DNA from: Kyrpidia spormannii
Lineage (GTDB): Bacteria > Bacillota > Bacilli > Kyrpidiales > Kyrpidiaceae
DNA: 64,000 nucleotides
Direction: 5' to 3'
NCBI RefSeq assembly: GCF_002804065.1
Contig: NZ_CP024955.1
Span: 496,001 to 560,000, forward strand
The notes under the pieces are model-generated. The model did no database searches and had not been told where the DNA came from. It saw nothing but the letters and a program-made list of their open reading frames with translations. Made by a program: the position numbers and the translations under genes. Position 1 is the first letter of the stretch, and each line of letters starts with the position of its first letter. Shown here one piece after another: positions 22,108 to 30,789 of the stretch.

Positions 22108-24498
22108 GTGAATATGGAAGAACAGATTTTATCGCTGATGAGAGAATTATCATATAAGCCCATGGCGGCAGCGGAACTGCAGAGGGCTTTGCAGATACAA
22201 GAAGGTGAACAGGAGGCGTTTCTTGCGCTTTTGCAGCGCATGGAGGAGAACGGGCAGGTAGTCCGCACCCGAACCCATCGGTACGGCGTGCCTGAGCGGA
22301 TGAACCTTCTCGTCGGGCGGCTGCAGATGAAACAGCGGGGGTACGGTTTTGTGATCCCCGATCGACCGGGGATTCCGGACCTTTACGTGAGTTCCGGGGA
22401 TCTCGGGGGCGCGATGCACGGCGACCGCGTGGTGGCCCGGATTCACCAGCGGCACGGGGAACGGGCGGAGGGGGAGGTGATCCGGATCCTGGAGCGCGCC
22501 CTGCACACGGTGGTGGGAACGTTCCAATCGATGCGCTACTACGCCTTTGTTCGGCCGGACGATCGGCGAATTCCCGTGGACGTGTTTATTGCTCCGGACG
22601 ATTTCGGCGGGGCGAATGACGGGGACAAAGTGGTGGTGGAGATCACCGTCTATCCCGAAAGGGCCACCAGTTGCCAAGGGCGGGTCATAGAGGTGTTGGG
22701 GCGGCCGGGCGACCCCGGTGTGGACGTGCTGGCCGTGGTGCGCAAATATGAACTCCCCGAGGAATTTCCCGAGGATGTGTTGGCGGAGGCCGAACGGGTG
22801 CCGGAAACGGTTCAGGGCGAGGACCTTGTGGGACGGCGGGATCTCCGGGATCGCGCCATGGTGACCATCGACGGGGAGGACGCGAAGGATCTGGATGATG
22901 CTGTCTCCCTGGAACGGCTGCCGAACGGCAATTGGCTGCTCGGGGTGCATATCGCCGATGTCAGTTACTACGTCAAGGAAGGGTCGGCGTTGGACGAGGA
23001 GGCCTTCCGCCGGGGTTGCAGCGTATACCTGGTGGACCGGGTGATCCCTATGTTGCCGCCTCGGTTGTCAAACGGGATTTGCTCCTTGAATCCTCGGGTG
23101 GACCGGTTGGCCATGACCTGCGATATGGAGTGGACACCGGACCTGCGGCGGGTGCACCACGAGATCTACCCGAGCGTCATCCGGACCCGGGAGCGGATGA
23201 CCTACACGGCGGTGCGCCGCATCCTCGAGGAGGATCCGGAGCTGGCGGCGAGATATGAGCCGCTGGTTCCGATGTTTCGGCACATGCGGGATTTGGCGAT
23301 GGCGCTGAGAAAGCGGCGATTGGCCCGGGGGGCTGTGGATTTTCATTTTGACGAGACGAAGGTGATTCTGGACGAGTCCGGGAAGCCCGTGGACATCGTC
23401 CGGAAGCCCCAGACTGTCGCCGAGCAGATCATTGAAGAATTTATGCTGGCGGCGAACGAAACGGTGGCCGAACATTTTCAGCGGCTGGAGGTTCCCTTTT
23501 TGTACCGGGTGCACGAAGATCCGGACCCGGAGAAAATCGAGGGTTTTAAGGAGTTTATTTGGAACCTGGGGTATGTCCTGCGGACGAAGGGGGGGCGGGC
23601 GGAACCCCGGGCTCTGCAGGAGATCCTGGAGCAGGTGCGGGGCAAGCCCGAGGAGCGGGTGGTGAACACGATTCTGCTGCGCTCCATGCGCCAAGCCCGC
23701 TATTCCCACGAGGGTCTGGGCCACTTTGGACTGGCGGCAGAGTTTTACACCCATTTTACATCGCCGATCCGCCGCTATCCGGACTTGGTGATCCACCGGG
23801 TGATCCGGGAGTGGCTGCGGGAGGGCGGCCTGCCCCCGACGAAAGAGGCCCATTGGCGGGCGGAGATGCCGCGGATCGCCGATCAGTCGTCGGAGCGGGA
23901 GCGGGTGGCCGTCGATGCGGAGCGGGAGAGCCAGGATCTGAAAAAAGTGGAGTTCATGCTCGACAAGGTCGGAGAGACCTTTGAAGGGATCGTCAGCGGG
24001 GTCACCTCCTTCGGGCTGTTCGTCGAACTCGAAAACTCGGTGGAGGGACTGGTTCACATCAGCTATCTGACCGATGATTATTATCGGTTTGATGACCGGC
24101 AGTTCGCCCTGATCGGCGAGCGCACCGGGCGGAACTTTCGGATCGGGGATCGGGTGAAGGTCCTCGTGGCCGGGGCGGACAAAGAGGAGCGGACCATCGA
24201 TTTCCGGTTGGTGGAAGAATGGGGAGAAGGGCAGGCAGAAGATGCGGAGGCCGGGGCTGCGGTGTTCCGGCCGGCAGCGGGGAGCGGCGGACGCAGCCGC
24301 CGGAAGAAGAATGTGGCGGGAGCGGCTTCCGCGGCGGTCGGTAGAGCGGGGGCACGAAAATCGGCAGGCTCCGGTCGGAGCCGAGCCCGGGATCTGGTTC
24401 TCGTAGGCGAGGCGGTCACCCCGGGCAAAAAGAAGAAGAAAGACGGCGGGGCAAAAAAGGCGAAGGCGAAGGGAAAAAAGGGGCGGCGTCGCGGCTGA
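22108..24498 (+). CDS. rnr: Ribonuclease R
   Basis: 3'-5' exoribonuclease of the RNB family, 796 aa. It has an N-terminal winged helix, cold-shock domains, the catalytic RNB core with DGEDAKDLDDAVSLE (metal-binding Asp cluster) and HFGLAAEFYTHFTSPIRRYPD in two parts, an S1 domain (about residues 625-705), and a long Lys/Arg/Ala-rich tail. It degrades structured RNA and, with SmpB-tmRNA, faulty messages. The GTG at 22108 has GGAGGGG eight bases upstream; the ATG two codons later is the alternative. Its place beside smpB and ssrA fits a shared role in ribosome rescue. Confidence 0.96.
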   Translation: MNMEEQILSLMRELSYKPMAAAELQRALQIQEGEQEAFLALLQRMEENGQVVRTRTHRYGVPERMNLLVGRLQMKQRGYGFVIPDRPGIPDLYVSSGDLGGAMHGDRVVARIHQRHGERAEGEVIRILERALHTVVGTFQSMRYYAFVRPDDRRIPVDVFIAPDDFGGANDGDKVVVEITVYPERATSCQGRVIEVLGRPGDPGVDVLAVVRKYELPEEFPEDVLAEAERVPETVQGEDLVGRRDLRDRAMVTIDGEDAKDLDDAVSLERLPNGNWLLGVHIADVSYYVKEGSALDEEAFRRGCSVYLVDRVIPMLPPRLSNGICSLNPRVDRLAMTCDMEWTPDLRRVHHEIYPSVIRTRERMTYTAVRRILEEDPELAARYEPLVPMFRHMRDLAMALRKRRLARGAVDFHFDETKVILDESGKPVDIVRKPQTVAEQIIEEFMLAANETVAEHFQRLEVPFLYRVHEDPDPEKIEGFKEFIWNLGYVLRTKGGRAEPRALQEILEQVRGKPEERVVNTILLRSMRQARYSHEGLGHFGLAAEFYTHFTSPIRRYPDLVIHRVIREWLREGGLPPTKEAHWRAEMPRIADQSSERERVAVDAERESQDLKKVEFMLDKVGETFEGIVSGVTSFGLFVELENSVEGLVHISYLTDDYYRFDDRQFALIGERTGRNFRIGDRVKVLVAGADKEERTIDFRLVEEWGEGQAEDAEAGAAVFRPAAGSGGRSRRKKNVAGAASAAVGRAGARKSAGSGRSRARDLVLVGEAVTPGKKKKKDGGAKKAKAKGKKGRRRG

Positions 24499-24590
24499 GG
24501 CGGGACCGAGCCCGGGAATGGGCCGGGGCGTAACGGGGGGGTTGCCCCGGGCGGTTCCGGTCCCGACAGTGCCATATCGGCCGGTCCCCC

Positions 24591-24619
24591 TTGGCAGGGC
24601 CCTTGGATGCGGTTATCAT
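24591..24619 (+). promoter_or_regulatory. smpB promoter
   Basis: TTGGCA at 24591-24596 and TATCAT at 24614-24619 with a 17-bp spacer make a good sigma-A promoter 25 bp before the smpB start. Confidence 0.65.
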
Positions 24620-24644
24620 AATGGCGATACCCGGAGGGGATGAG

Positions 24645-25112
24645 GTGGGGAAAATGGCCGGGGAAAAAGTGGTGGCACAGAACCGCAAAGCGTACCATGA
24701 TTTTTTTATAGAAGACACCTTCGAGGCCGGGATTGTGCTCACCGGCACGGAGATCAAGGCGATCCGCCAGGGCCGGGCCAACCTGAAAGACAGCTACGCC
24801 CGGGTGGAGAACGGGGAAATATTTTTGCACAACATGCACATCAGCCCGTATGAGCAAGGGAACCGGTTTAACCACGACCCCCGGCGAACCCGGAAACTGC
24901 TTCTCCACAAAAGCGAGATTTTGCGGCTCCACGGCCAGAGCCGGGAACGGGGCTATTCGCTTATCCCGCTCCGGCTGTACCTGAAACACGGCCTGTGCAA
25001 GGTGGAGATCGGCCTGGCCAAAGGGAAAAAATTGTACGACAAGCGTCAGGACATGGCCAAACGGGACGCGGCCCGGGAGATCGAGCGGGCCTTTCGGGAA
25101 CGGCAGAAGTGA
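24645..25112 (+). CDS. smpB: SsrA-binding protein SmpB
   Basis: SmpB, about 155 aa, matching the family length. It has the signatures [21 protein letters not shown] in two parts, [18 protein letters not shown], and [18 protein letters not shown], and the basic C-terminal tail ([22 protein letters not shown]) that enters the mRNA channel. It binds tmRNA and brings it to stalled ribosomes. GTG 24645 follows GGAGGGG closely; ATG 24654 is an equally possible start. The tmRNA gene follows about 210 bp downstream. Confidence 0.96.
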   Translation: MGKMAGEKVVAQNRKAYHDFFIEDTFEAGIVLTGTEIKAIRQGRANLKDSYARVENGEIFLHNMHISPYEQGNRFNHDPRRTRKLLLHKSEILRLHGQSRERGYSLIPLRLYLKHGLCKVEIGLAKGKKLYDKRQDMAKRDAAREIERAFRERQK

Positions 25113-25130
25113 AGGGGATTGGAAAAGTGT

Positions 25131-25159
25131 TTGATGTCCACGCCCCTTTTCTTTATGCT
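25131..25159 (+). promoter_or_regulatory. Possible ssrA promoter
   Basis: TTGATG at 25131 and TATGCT at 25154 with a 17-bp spacer. It sits about 160 bp upstream of mature tmRNA; a second A/T-rich candidate (GATAAAAT near 25168) follows. Either would give a precursor trimmed by RNase P. Confidence 0.4.
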
Positions 25160-25324
25160 CCAGCTGTGATAAAATAAAATACTGCTCCAGCCCTGTGCCG
25201 CCCTGTGGTTGGCCTATGACGGGCCGGTGGCATCGGGCAAACCGAGAATCTCAAGGATCTCGGGCACACCGCCCGGCGGGTGAAGGGCGCGGGAGCAGTG
25301 AGTGGAGTAATCCCAACCCAACAT

Positions 25325-25673
25325 GGGGGCGTATTGGTTTCGACGGGGACTGTTCGAACATCGGTGGCGGGTCGTGGGGCTGCGACCACGTACCAACGCG
25401 GGCGTACAAGAAACGCGAACAAAGAAGAACTCGCTCTGGCTGCTTAATGCCGGACGTTCACCGAGCGGGCGCCCGCACCGCTTGGATGGGCGCCAACCTC
25501 GCGGGCTGGTCGAAGGGCCTTTGCCTGTGGGCCTTCGATGAGATAATAGCAGGCTAGCCCGAAAGAGAGCGTGTCGTTTCGCGCTCTGACGGCGAACCTC
25601 AGTAAAACGACTACACCCGTAGAAGCCGGTGTAGCGAGGTTCTCGGACAGGGGTTCGACTCCCCTCGCCTCCA
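25325..25673 (+). ncRNA. ssrA: Transfer-messenger RNA (tmRNA)
   Basis: The 5' GGGGGCG (25325-25331) pairs with CGCCTCC (25666-25672) to form the tRNA-like acceptor stem. The 5' end continues as ATTGGTTTCGACGGGGA, a hallmark of tmRNA, and the T-arm GGTTCGACTCC is near the 3' end. The encoded proteolysis tag, ending at the TAA at 25445, reads ANKEELALAA if the resume codon is the GCG at 25415. The final CCA is not encoded. It acts with SmpB to free stalled ribosomes and mark the product for ClpXP. Confidence 0.95.
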
Positions 25674-25676
25674 AGA

Positions 25677-25698
25677 AAGTGCGAAGTTGTTCGCGCTT
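25677..25698 (+). terminator. Stem-loop after ssrA
   Basis: A 9-bp stem with one G-U pair (25677-25685 with 25690-25698) directly follows tmRNA. The T run after it is weak, so it may be a terminator or a processing stop. Confidence 0.5.
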
Positions 25699-25754
25699 TG
25701 TTGGAGACGCGGGGAGTTTTGTTTGCAGTTCCTCCTGATTTTCCGCGACTCGGC

Positions 25755-27317
25755 TTAAATGCGCCGCGGCCGTCCCGCCCAGTAGGGTTCCCGCAACAGG
25801 CGGCGCACCACCTTACCGACCGCGCTCTTGGGGAGATGGTCGACAAACTCGATCGAATGGGGGCGTTTATACCCGGCCAAATATTTTCGGCAATGCTCGA
25901 TCAGCGCCTCTTCGGTTGCGCTTTGCCCTTCTTTCAGCACCACAAATGCCTTTCCCACTTCGCCCCATTGATCGTGGGGAATGCCCACCACTGCGGCCTC
26001 CAACACTGCGGGATGCTTGTACAAAACTTCCTCGACTTCCCGGGGATAGATATTGAACCCGCCGCTGATAATCATGTCGGACTTTCGATCGACCAAATAG
26101 ACATATCCATCGGTATCGACGTACCCCATATCGCGGGTATGAACCCACCCGTCTTTGATCGTATCCGCGGTCAGTTCCGGTGCCTGGAAATAGCCGATCA
26201 TTTGCTGTGTCGAGCGGACCGCGATCTCGCCGATTTCGCCCGGGGGCACCGGTTTTCCTTGTTCATCAAGAATTTGCAGCTCGGTGACGGCGGTCGGCCT
26301 TCCACAAGAGAGTAGGATGTGTTCGGCCTGCGGGTCGGACAACGCGCGCTTGTGATCGTCGATGTCCAAGACCGTTAAAATCAGCGGGCATTCCGTTTGT
26401 CCATAATATTGAATAAATATATGTCCCCATAAGCTGATTGCCTTTTTTAACGTCTCGGACGGCATCGGCGAGGCACCGTAAATGATTTGACGAACCGAAG
26501 CAAAGGATACATCGGCCACGTTAGGGTGCGCCAAGAGCATGGTGATCATTGTCGGGACGAGGTTGAGCGTTGTCGGCCTAATGCGTTTGACCGCCTCAAG
26601 AAACTGCGCCGGCTTAAATCCGGGCAAAATCGCGTTGGTCGCACCGCGAATCCAGTGCGGTAAAACGAGGGTGCCGGATGCGTGGGTGAGCGGTGCGGCG
26701 TGCAGCATGATATCGCCGCGATCGATTCGGATAGCTGTTAAAATATTGGCGGTGATTGCGCTCCACGTGCCCTGGGTGTGCACCGCCGCCTTCAACTGTC
26801 CGGTTGTGCCCGACGTGTATTGAATCGTTACAGGGTCGGATTCAGACAGCTTCACGCTCGGTTCATCATCGGTATAACGCACCATTTCTGCTTGTGCCGC
26901 CAGCATCCAGTCCGCATTCGCCATACCCTCGATGAGGACCGGCCATCGGAGCGTCGGAACATGTTGCCGCAAGTGATCCGCCTGTTGAGTAAAATCTTCG
27001 GAAAAGATCAGCGCCTTCGCTTCGGTTTCCCGCACCATGTGTTCCAGCTCGCGGAGCGACAGCCGGGTATTGAGCGGAACCCGGACCAATCCGGACAGAA
27101 TCATCGCGAAATCAATCGCCACGCTGTGCGCCGAGTTGGCCAACAAGAATGCCACGCGATCGCCTTTTTGAAGTCCCAGATGAAGCAAGAAATTTGCCAA
27201 CCGGTTGGCGTAGCGGTACACTTCCGAAAATGTTAGTGACGTATCGCCGAACCTGACGGCATGTTCATTGGCAAAATAGACGGCTCCCCTGCGGATCAAT
27301 TCGCTCGCGATCATCAT
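25755..27317 (-). CDS. Acyl-CoA synthetase (AMP-forming)
   Basis: ANL-superfamily ligase, about 520 aa. It has the P-loop YTSGTTGQLK (the usual Pro before Lys is Leu here), the adenine motif YGQTEC, the hinge region DRKSDMIISGGFNIYPREVE, and the catalytic Lys in PKSAVGKVVRR near the C-terminus. It activates a carboxylic acid to an acyl-CoA through acyl-AMP; chain length cannot be told from sequence. The ATG at 27317 follows GAGGGA; starts at 27338 or GTG 27395 are possible. It lies 84 bp downstream of an enoyl-CoA hydratase in a MerR-regulated set, so fatty-acid or branched-chain acid breakdown is likely. Confidence 0.88.
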   Translation of the reverse strand: MMIASELIRRGAVYFANEHAVRFGDTSLTFSEVYRYANRLANFLLHLGLQKGDRVAFLLANSAHSVAIDFAMILSGLVRVPLNTRLSLRELEHMVRETEAKALIFSEDFTQQADHLRQHVPTLRWPVLIEGMANADWMLAAQAEMVRYTDDEPSVKLSESDPVTIQYTSGTTGQLKAAVHTQGTWSAITANILTAIRIDRGDIMLHAAPLTHASGTLVLPHWIRGATNAILPGFKPAQFLEAVKRIRPTTLNLVPTMITMLLAHPNVADVSFASVRQIIYGASPMPSETLKKAISLWGHIFIQYYGQTECPLILTVLDIDDHKRALSDPQAEHILLSCGRPTAVTELQILDEQGKPVPPGEIGEIAVRSTQQMIGYFQAPELTADTIKDGWVHTRDMGYVDTDGYVYLVDRKSDMIISGGFNIYPREVEEVLYKHPAVLEAAVVGIPHDQWGEVGKAFVVLKEGQSATEEALIEHCRKYLAGYKRPHSIEFVDHLPKSAVGKVVRRLLREPYWAGRPRRI

Positions 27318-27401
27318 TCCCTCGATCCCTCTCTCCATCGCGTTTTCCGATTCAACGTTTTGACGGTGAACTTTGCCGGTTACCAAGGTCGACACGGGCG
27401 T

Positions 27402-28190
27402 TCAGGTCCTGCGGGAATCCTTCCGCTTGCGCTGCCGAAATCGGTCGAGTCCTTCTCGCGTTTCCTCGCTGCGGACGTGCGGCATGCCGAGTTGGGTTTC
27501 GATGCGCAGACTTTCCTCAAGGGACAAACCCCAGCCTCGCAGTGCCGCCTGCTTGTCTGTCCGGAGCGAACCTTGCGGATAGGCGGCAATCTGTTCGGCC
27601 AGAGCAATCGCCCGGTCCTGCAGTTGATCCGGTTCGGTGATTTCGGTGACAAAACCCCAATCATATGCGGTCCGGGCGTCGATTCTTCGCCCGGTCAGCA
27701 TGAGGTCCATCGCACGCCCCCAGCCCAGGATGCGCGGCAATCGCTGCGTTCCCCCGTCGACCAGCGGCACATTCCATCGGCGCTCGAGTAACCCAAACTC
27801 GGCGTTGGACGATGCGATGCGGATGTCACACCAGGCCGCCATCTCCATACCGCCCGCAAAGCAGTAGCCGTTGATCGCGGCGATGGTCGGTTTGAACACG
27901 TCGGTGAGTCGGGTAAAGCCGAGATATCCTCGACCGCTGTACACGAAGTCGGGGTCATATTGATCTTCGGGTCCGAGCGTGTCCACCGCGGCCAAATCCG
28001 CGCCCGTGCTGAAAGCGGTGCCCGCCCCGGTGAGAATCGCCACCAACGCTGCCGGATCATCGCGGAACCGCGTCCAGGCCGCATAAAGTCCCTCCGCCGT
28101 TTCGCCGTCGATACAATTCAACTTTTCCGGGCGATTGATGGTGATGACCGCCACGGACCCCCGGTGTTCATACGTCACTTTATCCGTCAT
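27402..28190 (-). CDS. Enoyl-CoA hydratase/isomerase family protein
   Basis: Crotonase-fold protein, 262 aa. It shows the N-terminal VITINRPEKLNCIDGE, the first oxyanion-hole strand AFSTGADLAAV, the second in GYCFAGGMEMA, and the family stretch FGLLERRWNVPLVDGG with TGRRIDARTAYDWGFVTEI. It probably hydrates 2-enoyl-CoA, though crotonases vary in reaction. AAAGGAGTGGAG precedes the ATG at 28190. It overlaps the end of the merR gene by 11 bp, so it is co-transcribed with the regulator and the acyl-CoA synthetase. Confidence 0.88.
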   Translation of the reverse strand: MTDKVTYEHRGSVAVITINRPEKLNCIDGETAEGLYAAWTRFRDDPAALVAILTGAGTAFSTGADLAAVDTLGPEDQYDPDFVYSGRGYLGFTRLTDVFKPTIAAINGYCFAGGMEMAAWCDIRIASSNAEFGLLERRWNVPLVDGGTQRLPRILGWGRAMDLMLTGRRIDARTAYDWGFVTEITEPDQLQDRAIALAEQIAAYPQGSLRTDKQAALRGWGLSLEESLRIETQLGMPHVRSEETREGLDRFRQRKRKDSRRT

Positions 28191-28638
28191 GGGTCGGCTC
28201 CACTCCTTTGATGTTTTCGCTTCGGGTCGTTTCTTCCCGGTTCGTTTCGGCCGACAACTCCCCGTATTTTGTTTCAGCGGCATGAATGGCTTCGACCAGA
28301 TCGGCCTCCAACAATTTTAGCTCGGCGATGCGATGGCGCACCTCTTCCAGATGTTTGTAGGCATAACGCAACCCTTCTTCGTACTGGCGCTTTTCCGTCG
28401 GATCAATGTCGTAGAGTTGGATCAAAACGGCGATTTCCCGCAAGGAAAAGCCGAGCATCTTCCCGCGAAGGATCATTTTAAGCCTGGCCCGGTCGCGACG
28501 AGAATAGATGCGGTGGTTGCCGGCGGTGCGGCGGGGCTGAACAAGTCCGAGTTCCTCATAATACCGAATCGTTCTCGGACTGATCTGAAACTCCTGAACG
28601 AGGTCGGAAATTTGGTATTCTCGTGGTTCCGACGGCAC
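28180..28638 (-). CDS. MerR-family regulator, LiuR-like
   Basis: A 152-aa MerR regulator. The N-terminal winged helix has YQISDLVQEFQISPRTIRYY and EELGLVQPRRTAGNHRIY. A long helix follows (about residues 80-125), with no C-terminal cysteines for metal sensing. In context it is probably a regulator of the two acyl-CoA genes downstream, of the LiuR group that controls branched-chain or fatty-acid catabolism. A GTG start at 28638 follows GGGGGGAGGG. A LiuR-like palindrome lies in its own promoter. Confidence 0.85.
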   Translation of the reverse strand: MPSEPREYQISDLVQEFQISPRTIRYYEELGLVQPRRTAGNHRIYSRRDRARLKMILRGKMLGFSLREIAVLIQLYDIDPTEKRQYEEGLRYAYKHLEEVRHRIAELKLLEADLVEAIHAAETKYGELSAETNREETTRSENIKGVEPTHDG

Positions 28639-28675
28639 GCGTGTCCCTCCCCCCTTGCTTTTTGATCGTTTGCCG

Positions 28676-28706
28676 ATTATAGCGCAAATTAACGTTTCCG
28701 TAAAGT
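28676..28706 (-). promoter_or_regulatory. MerR-type promoter with LiuR-like operator
   Basis: On the minus strand a TATAAT (28681-28676) is preceded by the imperfect palindrome TTTACGGAAACGTTAA (28704-28689) in the spacer toward a weak ACTTTA -35. This is the normal MerR arrangement, and the palindrome resembles the LiuR consensus of TTTACG and its complement. Confidence 0.55.
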
Positions 28707-29149
28707 ATATAACGTCAAGATAATATTCAATACTCGTCTGTTTCGTATAATCATTCCGATTATCAGGCCGATGAATGCGCGATTATGATAAAATAAACGC
28801 ATAAAATACTTTTGATCGGTCAAGTTAAAAAGATGTTGGGTGCATCGGTCGACCGGGTTCGCACACGGGATTGCGAAGATGTGCGGAGCGCAAATCGAAG
28901 TCATCGCCGAGAAAGAACCGGGAGGCGCCCACAGCGATCTGGTCCCGGATCTTTTTCCATAGTGAAATCGTTTTCCGCGCGGTTACATGGAGCAGGAGGC
29001 GGCCGAACGGTTCGCAAACGGTTTCGGGAGTGGATGAAAGGTGCCGAAGACGCGGGGAAAGGCGAGCAGTTTCACGGTTTGTGGGGAAATGACTCGCGCG
29101 ATCCCGGCGGATGTAAGCGGCCGACTGGACGAAGGGAGCGCATGTGGTG
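28707..29149. other. Non-coding or decayed stretch
   Basis: No convincing gene. Short open frames on both strands show no family signature and look random. The sequence shifts from AT-rich near 28,710-28,820 to GC-rich toward 29,000. It leads into the deleted YlbF-like gene and may be debris of the same event. Confidence 0.4.
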
Positions 29150-29370
29150 ATGAATAATCTGTATGACTACGCCCATGGTCTGGCGAGAGCACTTCGGGAA
29201 AGCGAGTGGTACCGGAAACTGGAAGGAGCGCGGGATCGACTGCAGGCCGATCCCGAAGCCCGGCGGAATCGAGGTTTGCCGTCGTCATGGATGATATTCA
29301 GCGGATTCTTGCAGAGGCCGTGAAGCCGGTGTTTGACTTGCCGAGCCCGGAGAATGACGGCGGACGATGA
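29150..29370 (+). pseudogene. Deleted YlbF-like gene
   Basis: The start, MNNLYDYAHGLARALRESEW and about 20 more residues, matches the N-terminus of the intact YlbF-like gene at 62939-63313. After DPEARR the frame shifts. From about 29288 another frame matches the partner's C-terminus (VMDDIQRILAEAVKPVFDLP). About 60 internal codons are missing. It is a relic of a second copy and is unlikely to make a working protein. Confidence 0.75.
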
Positions 29371-29391
29371 TGAACTCGGATGAAGATGGAG

Positions 29392-30039
29392 TCATCGGCG
29401 GCGTCCCCTTTGATAAACCATGTTCCCGATCCCATAAAGGACAAGTGCAGCGGCAACGGCCGGCGGAAGATCCTGTTGCCCTCCCGGCACAGGAAGGCCG
29501 GCTTGGAGCCGCGTGTCGACCAATGGGTCCTGCAACATCGCACGCACTCCCAGTAACGCAACAAAACCGGCCGCAACGATTTGCAACAGGGGTATCTGTT
29601 GCATGGTTCTGGTGATGATGGGTAGAAACGACAGGAGCAGCAATAAACTTAAACCCGTTCCAATCGCGATGGTCGCTAAGTCTTTGGATATGAGTGCCAA
29701 TACCATCATGTTGTCGACGCTCAGGGCCAGGTCTGCCAGAACGACGGAAGAAAGAAGTTGCCACAAGGGCGGATCGCTTCCTCCCCGGGTGCCGGGGATA
29801 TGGGTCATTTTGCACGCGATGCCGAGAACCATGCCGCCCAACGCCAGTTGCAAGCCCGGAACTTGGGGTAACCGGTGCAGTCCGGCGATCAGCCCGGTCC
29901 GGACGGCCGTCAGTGTGAACGTCGATATGACGGCAATGGCGACGAGGTGCGGGGAGCGCCGGACAATCCCGGCGACGACGATGATGTTGTCCACGCTCAT
30001 GACAAGATTGACCATAAACACCTGCACAATGGTACGCAT
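29392..30039 (-). CDS. TerC-family membrane protein
   Basis: A 215-aa TerC/YjbE-type integral membrane protein with about six or seven helices. It has two copies of the family's acidic membrane motif, MSVDNIIVVAGIV near residue 13 and LSVDNMMVLALI near residue 107, which likely bind metal ions. Bacillus relatives are linked to manganese efflux and metalation of exported enzymes. It stands alone between a YlbF-like relic and IS debris; the last residues are basic. No neighbouring gene explains its role here. Confidence 0.85.
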   Translation of the reverse strand: MRTIVQVFMVNLVMSVDNIIVVAGIVRRSPHLVAIAVISTFTLTAVRTGLIAGLHRLPQVPGLQLALGGMVLGIACKMTHIPGTRGGSDPPLWQLLSSVVLADLALSVDNMMVLALISKDLATIAIGTGLSLLLLLSFLPIITRTMQQIPLLQIVAAGFVALLGVRAMLQDPLVDTRLQAGLPVPGGQQDLPPAVAAALVLYGIGNMVYQRGRRR

Positions 30040-30429
30040 ACCGGCCCACCCACGTCTAGTCGAGATTTTTCTGCACGCGGAACGGAATCAATCGTCGGGC
30101 TCCCGTTCCCATATGAACTTCGATAAAGGGTATGCGTATGTCAGTCCGATAAAGACCTTTCGTTCCGTGGGTCGTGATAAGATGGCGGTTCGTTCTTAAA
30201 CGTGGGCGGTGTCGGTAGGGCCGAACCGATGGGCCGGGCGGACAAGCGGTGATGTCGCCTTAGTCGGGTTTCCCGGGAACATGGAAGCGGTTCAAAAAAT
30301 GGAAAGCCGGTTCAGCAGGTCCCGCAAAGGGTCGATGATGGGTTGCGCCGGCAATTGCTCTCTGTCGGACGCGGTCTCGGCCGCCACCGTCAAAACGGAA
30401 CGATTGGTGTCGGAAGACTTCGGGTTTTC

Positions 30430-30492
30430 CGCAGGGACCGACACATCCGGCTGGACGAAGAGATCAAGAAGCGGATGCGCCCTTTTGAAGAG
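30430..30492 (+). pseudogene. IS110 transposase, 5' side fragment
   Basis: Immediately left of the IS21, one frame reads RLDEEIKKRMRPFEE, the coiled region before the IS110 transposase C-terminal domain. It continues exactly into the fragment right of the IS21. Sequence further upstream (30209-30430) is too decayed to assign. Confidence 0.65.
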
Positions 30493-30604
30493 TGTTGATC
30501 GTCAAGTAGAATTGACCCCGGTTTGGCACTGAATTTTGACCCCCCTCAGAAAACGGAAGTCATTGCTTGCCATGTCGTGTCGTCACTCAGGGTTCATCGT
30601 CGTC

Positions 30605-30757
30605 GGCCGTTGTCCCAACGGGCCGAGTGTATCGGCCCTGGCCGCTCCGTCAAGGGACGCTTCGCTCGCCCAAGGGCGCCCTTGACCTCGCGGCTGCGGG
30701 CCGATGGGGGGCCCTTAGGGGACAACGGCCACGTGTGCGTGTCGCACACGCACGGAC
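30605..30757. repeat. Palindrome-rich block inside IS21
   Basis: Between the IS left end and istB lie several nested inverted repeats: GGCCGTTGTCCC (30605-30616) with its exact complement at 30719-30730, a GTCAAGGG/CCCTTGAC pair, a GGGCCGA/TCGGCCC hairpin, and a GTGTGCG palindrome at about 30733-30753. Such structure is not needed for an IS21 and could be a structured RNA or transcription block. Confidence 0.55.
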
Positions 30758-30789
30758 AACATGGGGTACCAAGTCCGCCGGGCTGGTGA

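Noticed and set aside
28812-29150. 112-codon plus-strand frame before the YlbF relic
   Set aside because: It is Arg-rich and low in hydrophobic pattern with no motif, probably chance or debris.
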